Source of the DNA: Heloderma charlesbogerti
Taxonomy: Eukaryota; Chordata; Lepidosauria; Squamata; Helodermatidae
DNA: 64,000 bases
Direction of reading: 5' to 3'
Assembly (NCBI GenBank): GCA_026122225.1
Contig: JANEZZ010001909.1
Coordinates: forward strand, 1,054,001 to 1,118,000
Positions within the stretch are counted from its first letter, which is position 1; each line of letters opens with the position of its first letter. The notes beneath the pieces were generated by a model. That model was not told the DNA's origin. It saw only the letters and a program-made list of their open reading frames with translations, and did no database searches. Made by a program: the position numbers and the translations under genes. Of this stretch, positions 20,019 to 29,600 are shown piece by piece.

Positions 20019-23000
20019 GTGAGAGTTCGCCCATCTGTGGACTGCTCTTGCTCACAAAAGGGCAAGGGCAAAGCAAAACAGGGCTGCCCTGACCTCCAAA
20101 CCTGGCCATGCTTTGGTTGGGGTGTGTGTGTGACCAAAACCATCGCAAGATGACAAACACCTATCGATCGAAAGCAATACGTATTTCATTGGAACAACAC
20201 CAAATAGTCCAGGCCGTGGCAACTCGAACCAATGTGTCGGCCTTGAAATCTTTGCATTCTTCTCAACCTTAGTTGCTTGCCCATCAAACTGTGTGCCCTT
20301 TGGAGTAACGTAACTGTCATTAAGACCCAATTTGTTTTAAGCAGCAGTTTGATTAAACAAGACACAAGGGACTGCAACAAAACATTGCAGCATGAACTGG
20401 TCGTGTTCAAGATACTCCATTATGATCCCCTCCCACCCCCATGTTCTGTTCTTCCTCCTCAGTGTCTCTCAGTAGCATTCCACGGCCATGAAGCATGTTT
20501 AGATTCCCACACACATACCCTTTAGAGGTTTTTTTCTAAAGATCTTCTTCTCCAAACCTTGGGATTCCCTGAAGCCTGGTGATACTTCCCTCTTGCACAT
20601 GGGTGGGGCTGTTTTGCTTGCATAATGATCGGCACTCACCACATGAAGATTGGAAATAGAAAGAAATATGATGACAGCAATCCTGATGAAGATGGGGCTG
20701 AACAGATCCCATTTGGTCTCTCTCTCTCTCTCCTCCATCCAGATAATCCTCTTAGAAAGCAGCAACCGCCTGGGTGGCTGGATCCATTCCACGCGCACGG
20801 AGGACGGGGCAGTTTTTGAACATGGGCCCAGGGGGGTCCGGCCTGCTGGGGATGTGGGAAAGAACACCCTTCTTATGGTACGTTGGGAAGGAGGAAGAGG
20901 GGGCGTGTGGAGCGGGAATCAAGACGTGATTGGCGAGATCCACCCAGCTATGGGACTACGTCATTGATGAAGCAACAGGTGATATTGACTATGGGAAAAA
21001 TATAGACTCTTGACTAGAGATGAATACTAGTTATCATAAGTCTGGTGAGTTGCATGTGAAACCAGCCACTCCCCGTTCTCAAGCAGAATTAGCTTGCCTT
21101 ACACTGGAAAACAGTGATTTACTTCATATCCGCTCTGTCTGTTTACCCCATGCTTCTTTACCTCTCCCGCAACTTAGCTGTAGCTGCCGACAGCTTGCTT
21201 TCTGCTACTAGTGACTTGCTTTTTTCCTGCCTGCCCCACTTAGCTGCATGTGTGTGACTCCTGGGGTAGTGTTGGCTGCCCAGATCCAAACCCAGCAGTC
21301 TGCAAACCATTGTATGTTGTTTCTCACTTTTCTGTTGTATCCTCCCATTCAAATATTCTGCATCTACTTCAGTTCAGCAGGTTGCATTGGTTTGAATCCA
21401 TGTTGCTGGGGGAAAAACAAACAACAAAAGCACCCCTATAAACCATCTATTACTGTAATAAACAGTTGTTTTAAAATTAAGGCACTGTCAATTTGTTGCC
21501 AGTGTGTTGTAGTGGTTAGACTGTTGGACGAGGACTTGGGAGATCCGAGTTCTAGTCCCTGCTTTACCATGAAGCTTACTGAGTAACTTTGGGCCAGTCA
21601 CTAAGTCTAACCTGCATCACAGGGTTTCATTTTGTTTTTTACTTACTTCTTATTCTAAAATTTCAACAAAAGAAAGAGAAAAAACAAAGAAAAAATGCAG
21701 CTACATAGATTTGAATATATCAGTTTCAATGCATACATATAGTGGATGTGTGTGTGCGTGTGTGTGTGTATGAAAATACAGCTGTCTAAGAACTATACAT
21801 AAACTTCAACAAAAGCAGACCAAATATCCAAATAAATGTCCATTTGCAGGTGGCATCTATATACCACCCGTTCAAATGCTGAAAGCATTGTAAGGTCCTC
21901 AATCCATTGCATTAGAGGAGGTGAGATTTTTATCCTTCCAATGTTGTAATATCAGTTTTTTAGCTATCAAAAGTGCACAGGGAATCCATTTGCACTGACC
22001 ATGTGTTAACTTACAGGCAGCAGGTCGATAATTCAAAAGTGCATGTACGTCAGTAAATATTAAGGAGGGTCCCAATACAAAATTTATCCCTATAATGAGC
22101 TCCTCCCCCAAATGGACAACTACTGGGCATTGCCCAAACATGTGCTTAAGGGCGCAATCCTATGCATGTGTAGACAGAAGGAAGTCCCAGGACTCCCAGC
22201 ATTCCCCAGCATGCTGGCTGGGGGTTGTAGGACTTCCTTCTGTCTAAACATGCATAGGGTTGCACCCTAAAAGAAGCATTAGCTGCGTTACACCTCCAGT
22301 AATTAGCCAACTTAGACAAACCCTTATTAAAGAGGCATTGTGGTGTCCAAGTGACATGAAACAAAAGCTGTTGTTTGTGTTGTTGTGAGGAGGCAGAGGA
22401 CTACGTAAGCTGCCTTAGGTTGCTTGGGAGAGAACAAAAAGGCAGGACAGAAATGTAATAAATGAATAATTTTGCATCGTAGTTAAGTGTAACAGGGTCA
22501 TGATTCTTCTCTAGGTCTCTGAACTTGGACTTGAAGGAGATGTGCTTCCAGTCCCTGGTGACCACCCGGCATCCAAGAACCGCTACCTGTACATTGGTGG
22601 GATGCTGCATAAACTCCCTTCCGGTATTGGGTACGTTAATTTTTCAAAAATCCCACTGAATGGTGAGTAAACCCATTCTCCTTAATTAGTACTAGAAAAT
22701 GATGTTTCTCTGTTCTGTTTTCTTGGTGATTTCCAGAGGCATTGTCCGGACCGTGTCTCCTTTCAGCCGTCCTCTGGTTTGGAGCGGACTGAGAGAGCTA
22801 ACGACCCCTCGTGGCTCCGAAACGGATGAGACCGTCCACGCCTTCGTGAGGCGACGCTTTGGCCAAGAGGTAATCGCCCCATGTTCCGTGCCTGGCCTGT
22901 CTAAAAGACCATAACACCCGCCCCTGCAAAAAAGCAACAACCCCATTGCCGCCTTCTGAGAGACAAGGTTGGCACATCCCCCCTCCCCACTGCCCCGGCA

Positions 23001-26000
23001 CTGTGCCTCTGCCTGCCGCGCAGAGATGATGCAGCCGAAACATTTCTGATCTTCTTGCCAGGAAAGTCTTCACCTGCTGCATTTCTACATGCCAGGCTAC
23101 TTTTAAAGGCATAGACGTAGGGCTAGAGAGTGGGGGGGGGGGCTGGGGGGAAGCCGTTAGCAGTGGGAGAGGCAGTGTGGTCTAGTGGTTAGAGTATTGG
23201 ACTGGGGCTCAGGAGACCTGGGTTCCACTCCCCACTCAGCCATAAAGCTCACTGGGTGACTTTGGGCCAGTCCCTGACTCTCTCAGTCTAAGCTGCCTCA
23301 CAGGGTTGTTGTGAGGATAAAATTGACAGGAGGAGGTCCATGTACACTGCGTCAGGCTCCTTTCGAGGAAAAGGCAGGATAGAAATGTGATAAATAAATA
23401 CATCCTCCCCCCCCACCCCCCCATGGCAGGAGAAGGCAAACAAGGAGAAGAGACCATTTTAAAAGTGTTGCCGTCTTCTGCCTCAGCTTGACAGCTTTTT
23501 TGCCTCAGTCTGCCCCTGTGCCTTTAAGAGCAGTCTGGAAGGCAGAAATTTCAGTGGCTGAATATTGCTTTGGCAAGCTCAGAAGGGTTTTGGCGGCTTC
23601 CTTTTCTCTGTGCCGGGTGGGGGCTAAGAGGGCATAGGCCAGAAGGAGAAACGTCATAGGCCCTAATTTGGGGAGGGAGGCAAGGGAAGGGTTCATCTTC
23701 AAAGCAGGGGAGTTTATATTTTGCTGGCGTTATTTCGCTGGGCGCTGGGGGGGAAGGAGAAGCAAGTGGAGGGCGGGACGGCAGTTGTCTGCCCTTATCG
23801 ACTCCACACGGAGCCTGCGAGAAGGAAGGTCTACGCTGCTCTTCCCACCCCACCCTGCACTGTCAGGATAAGCCATTCCTGGAATAAAAGGTCCACAAAG
23901 GAGCAGAGTTACTGTACACATAAAAAAATGGCAACCCATCGGGGTGGGTATGGGGAGCTCCCATTTTGTTGCCTTGACTGCCTTGTTGTTCTTCTCCTCA
24001 GCTGGCTGACATGGTCATCGACAGCCTGTGCCGAGGGGTGTTTGCCGGAGACTGCCGGGCGCTGAGTGTCCGCTCCTGTTTCCCGGCGCTGTTCCAGGCT
24101 GAGCGGACGCACCGTTCTGTCATCTTGGGCATGGCCCTGGGTGGAGGTGAGGCCTTAAAGGAAAGTGGCAGGCAAGGCGGGAGGAGAGTTCAACCTCGTT
24201 CTTCTTGAGGTGGTCAGTCCGTGTCTGGACTCTACCACCTCAGTCCGTGTCTGGACTCTACCACCTTAGACTAAAGGTGGACACGCTCCACTGATCTGGA
24301 GTGCTCTTCTGTAGAACAAGCTCCCAACAATTAAGGTCACCTGCATCCTTCCAAACTTAGCCTTAAGGGCTAGAAATCTGTTCTCTTTTTAGGTACTGGA
24401 AATTAAATCCTGTTGCAATTTTTGGGGATGGGTGCAGGGGGGTGGGGTGGAAATGTGGTATATTGCAGAGCCGGAGAAGCTGATGTTCATCAGACATACC
24501 GGAGAAAGGGGGGGATCACATGACTGATTAGGGTATACAGAAAACTAATCAAGGCTTGCAGCTTTCTGGAATAGTATTGACGTTTTAACACCTTGACATG
24601 CGTTTAATATAGTGAGTTGGATCCAGACTTACTCATTCATAGAGTAGACTCATTTTATTTGTTTATTTATTCATTCATTCATTCATCACCCATCTGGCTG
24701 GTCACCCAGCCACTCTGGGCGATGTACAATAATAGAAACAGTTTAAAAGAATAAAATTCTACGTTAAAAACATATTTCTAAAAATACCCTAACCCACCCC
24801 AAATGCCTGCCTGAACAACCACGTTTTTAATGCGTGGCGGAAGCTCATTACAGAGGGGGCATGGCGGAGTTCCCTAGGGAGGAACATTGAAATTGATGGG
24901 ACTTACTCATGACTTGCTTAGGTCCTACTGATTTCAGTGGATCTGCTGTAAGCATGACTTAAGTCTGGATCCAACACATTGTACTTTTGGCAAGTTTGGA
25001 TGCATGTTGTTAAGTACAAAGTTTAATGCAAAGGTTAAAAAAAGACAAGAAAAACTCCCTGCACATAGAAATCTAGAATATCAGGGTCATTTCTTCCTGT
25101 CATGCTAGATTTCTATACACAGAAATTATTATTATTTTTTGGGTATGGAGGAATTTTCCATCATAGGGTTCCCAACCTGAAGTGGCACAACCCAGACAGA
25201 GGTTTACACCCCCGCCCCAAGTGAGGACTAGGCCATTTCCCATGTTCCCCAGCAAGCAGTAGGCGGGGTAGTGTGCTCCTTCTCCCACCCCCACATCTGA
25301 ATGGTACACTGAGAATAACCTAATCCTATTATCTCTATGAATTATTCAAATGGAGCAAACTGCAGAATTTTTAGACTGCTTCGCCTTTTTTCTAAGGCTT
25401 ATTTCTAAAATGTAATTAACCACCCTAAGCTTAAAGCTCTCAAGATGACATACAATAATACCCCCCCAATCCAAAATCCACATTAAAAACATGCTACTTG
25501 TGTTAGAGAGGCAAGGAGTGTCACCTGTTGGGTGTCTGCCTGCTGCACCGCTGTTGTTTTCTAGCAGGACCCCTGCCCCCCAAAGGCAGCACCCTACCAA
25601 GCATTCCTGAGGTGGGGAGGAAAGAATGCACACCCATGGTTAGAAAAAGGAGGAAAGGTCCTCTGCCTCTCAACTGCCTTTTCTGCTAGGGAAAAGCGTC
25701 GCTGTGGACTCTCCGCTGATCCGAAGGGCCCGGGAAGAGCGCTGGAGCCAGTGGTCTCTGCGCAATGGCATGCAGTCCCTCCCCGAAGCCTTGGAGGACT
25801 TCTTGAAGCAGCGTGGGGTGGCAATCCACTGCGACACCCCTGTGAGGCAGCTGGAGAGAACGGCGTCTGGTTCCTGGCGGGTGAGAACAGAGAAGGCCTG
25901 AGAAATTGAGAAAGGCAGGCGGGGTGGATTTGGGGCAGGGGTGGGCAACAGGTGGTTCTGCAACAGGTTCTGTGGCCTGATTGGCGTCTACCCAGGGAAG

Positions 26001-26609
26001 AGCCTTCATGGTGGTGGCCCCCTTTCTCTGGAACTCCGTCTCTGGAGGTCAGGCAAGCGCCAACACGGTGCTGTTTCCAGCGTCTCCTGAAAACGTCTTT
26101 ATTCCAGGAAGTCTTCCTTGACTGACCAGTCAGTTTTTTTATCGGCACTGTTTTTAAAAATATTTTTTAATCATGGTATTTTATTTCTCTTATCATTTTA
26201 TCTTTATTGTTCACTGCTCCAGAATCTGTTTAGACGTGGAGTGGTATATAAATGCTGTAAATAAAAATAAACAAATACCTTGCATCCCTCCAAATGTTTC
26301 GGCCTACAACTCCCATGATTCCTTAGCATGGGCTATGCTGGCTGGGGCCAATGGGAATTGTAGGCCAAAATATTTGGAAGGTCACAAGTTTCCCACTCCT
26401 CCACCACAGGAAGACAAAAACCGGTGGGTCTGCAGAGCTTTTCAGAGATGGAAGCAGATTCTCTGTGCAAGTCGGAGCTGGGAATTTGTGGGGGGTTGAA
26501 TGTCTCGTTGGAGAGAGCTTAAGAGATGTCTGGTCCATGGCATCTATCCTACAGAAGTGGGCTGCACTGTCTCAGATTCCAGGTGGGGACTGGCAGGGAT
26601 GAATGGTCC

Positions 26610-26648
<39 letters not shown>

Positions 26649-29600
26649 GTAAACTCTGCAAATAGGCTCTAGCCTATCTGGGGCGGCTAGGCTAGCACCA
26701 TGCTAAATTTCTATGCACGGGGAATATTTTGCACGGCAAAACATTCAGTGACTTGAGCGCTCTGACATGTTACAGCAGAGGGGGAGCATAAACACATACA
26801 TGCCAGCGAGAAGTGGGCCACACTGGGGCTGGACAAACCTTACATCTGAGCCAGCACGGTGGCTCCTGAGATGTGTCTCTGCCGAGACTTTCAGATGCTT
26901 CTGTGCCGGGTGCGGAACCTCTTTCAGCCTGAGGGCTGCATTCTGTCTGAGAGAAGCGCTCGGGGGCCACATACTGGTTCTGGGCGGGGCCAGAGGCAAA
27001 GGGGGTGGGGCCTGTTTGAGCTTGAAGCTCTTCCTGCCAGGGACGCAGCCTTAGGAGAGGCGTTTCAACCTTTTAGAATGGGGAAGAAGTGGCACAGAAG
27101 CCAGGAAAGCCACCAAACCAGAGTGAAGGGGTCACAGCCTTGGCAGGAGCAAAGTTAACGCTGATGGTGCTTTTCTCGCTTTAGATCGCACTCGAGGGCG
27201 GCAGCGTGGAGGCAGAGCACGTCATCAGCGCTGTGCCGGCCAAAGGTAGGAGGGCCGACTCCTCTGTTTCGGGGTGTGGAGGAAATGCTGCTTTAAGTGG
27301 GGCTCTTCTAGGGTTGGATGTGATTACTTACAATCTTCCCAACTGTGTAGCCTGTGTACAAAGAGCAAACTCAGTTCTCCGAGTGCCGAACTCTAGGTGG
27401 CCAAAGCTGCACCTTCCACACAGGTTTCAGGGGAGGTATCAGTCGGCTCAGGGTGACCCCAGAGTTTGCGGAAGTACCAAACATCTTTAGATAGAAGAAC
27501 CCTGAGGAGGAGGAAATACACCCCAGAACAGCCAGATGAGGACTGAGCATGCACGTCATGGGCACAGGATACTGAGAGCTTGTTGGGGTTGGGGGAAGGA
27601 AACTGCGCCAGAGGAGGAATGCAATGGAGTGTTTTGGGAAAGGGCATAGCTGACTGGCTGGTGGGCACCCTTAAGGGAAGCATGCTGCACTGCAACAGTT
27701 TGTTGCAGATCCCAGTTGTAGACACTAGGAACAAGACCAAGGGAGGCCCTGAGACGAACATCGTCCTGCAGAGCCCCAAATTCCCCTCCAAGATGACATC
27801 CTCACTTGCCTTTTCTCACCTCTGCTTCCAGCTCTTGCTGCGTTGCTCCCCAGATGGGCTGAACCATTTGCCCAAGAGCTGCTAGCCATCCAGGCTGTTT
27901 CTGTGGGGGTGGTGAACCTGCAGTACGAACGCATGGACCTCCCCGTCACGGTAAGAAGGCCTCTGGAGGCCACCTCCCCAAAACACAGAGCTGCCAGGAA
28001 ATCGAGAGAGATTCTCCCCTGTCAAGGGTATCAGTTGAGTTGTGGGGGGAGGGGGGGAGAGGATCATGTTTACAGGGAGGTAGTAATTGGGAGGGGTGAG
28101 GCTTTACCTGTTGAATTTTTGGCTGTCATGTTTTATATGGTTCTTCCTCCCCAAATCTTTAGGGTAGAGCAAGACAGAAATAAAATCCCTCAAAACGCGC
28201 ATGGTATGATGCATATTCCTGTCCTCTCCTTCCTCCAGGGGTTCGGGCATTTGGTACCTTCCTCTGAGGACAGTTCCTTGCTAGGCATTGTTTACGACTC
28301 GGTTGCCTTTCCTGAACAGGATGGATCCAGCGGAACTGGCACTCGCCTGACGGTAAGAACTGGAGTGGTGGTGGTGGCGGTGGCAGGGCATGGGAGGAAA
28401 GTGTCCTGACTTTTTTTCCTCTCTGCTGTAAGTCTATGTACTAAAGATGGCTTAACGTAGAGCCTGTGAGTGCACTTGGAATTTTCAGACAGTGGCGTGG
28501 GCACAACCACAAAATGGCTGCTGTTGGGGTGCGTGGCTAGTCACAAAAACGTTGGGAGCATTCCCTGCCCCACACACTGTGTGTGCAGTGTTTTGCTCCG
28601 CCTTTTTTGCCTTTGGAGCCACCCATCATGGAAATGCTGCCCCCAAGAGCTTCTCTGAAATGGAATTTGGCCCTCAGGCTGAAAGAAGGTGAATGAACAC
28701 CCCTGTTTTAAAGCCAGGAGCAGCTTGGGTCCAGGTTATTTTGAAGATCCCTCTTCACCCTTGTGAGCTTGCCCAGGCACTGAGATCTGCTACGGAGGCC
28801 CTTCTTGCAGGCCTGCCTGTAACACTGATCAGGTTGGCAGGCACAAGAGACAGGGTCTTCTCAGCAGTGGCCCCACGTTTATGGCTAAGTGATTTGCATA
28901 TGGCCCCATCTGTTCAGAAATTTAAGTGCGGCTTAAAAACCCATGTATTTGGGGTGGCTTTTTCTTGTAGGTTTATAGCAGAGGTCGGGAACTATTCTGG
29001 CCCCCAGAACTGGATTTGGTTCCCGTTCACACGCACGCACACATAGATTATGTCTGGGGTGGGCCCCTTCTCCCGAAGCCCTGGCCCCTGATATCATAGG
29101 GGTTCCTTCCTCCCTTCAGAGAGCAGCTCTGTACCTCTCCATGCACAGAAAAGACACCCTTTCTCTAGCAGTGAGCGGGAAACTACGCTCTTACCTCTCA
29201 TCAGTGATTGGATATTGATCTACCATGGACCAGATGTTCGCCATCCCTGAGTTGTAGTGCTGCTGGCTTCAAACCAAATTGTTCCTTTACAATGGTGTGT
29301 TTCTGGCCCGTGAATTGTTTTCGACCACTGTTTTGAGTGGTTACTTTTACTGAAATACGATATTGCATCGTGTGTGAGTTTTTTAATGTATGCCCTGTTG
29401 TGAGGGCTTTGCCTTAAAAGGTACTCTAGAAAGAAGCAAGCTTTGCTTGAAGAAGGTCCTGCATTCAATCTCCAGCATCTCCCATTTAAAAAAAGATCAG
29501 GGAGCACGTCAGGGCCACAGCCAATGACGTCCCCGCCCGCCCGGGTCAAGGTGCCTGGATGCAAAGCCAGGCATGTTATTTGGGCAGAAAATCCCACAAG

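Larger units (their letters stand above)
21498..22468 (+). mobile_element. Sauria-type SINE split by an L1 fragment
   Basis: The 5' half at 21498-21628 stops at tcacagggtt. The 3' half resumes at about 22373 with gtgttgttgtgaggaggcag and ends gtaataaatgaataa at 22468. Confidence 0.8.
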
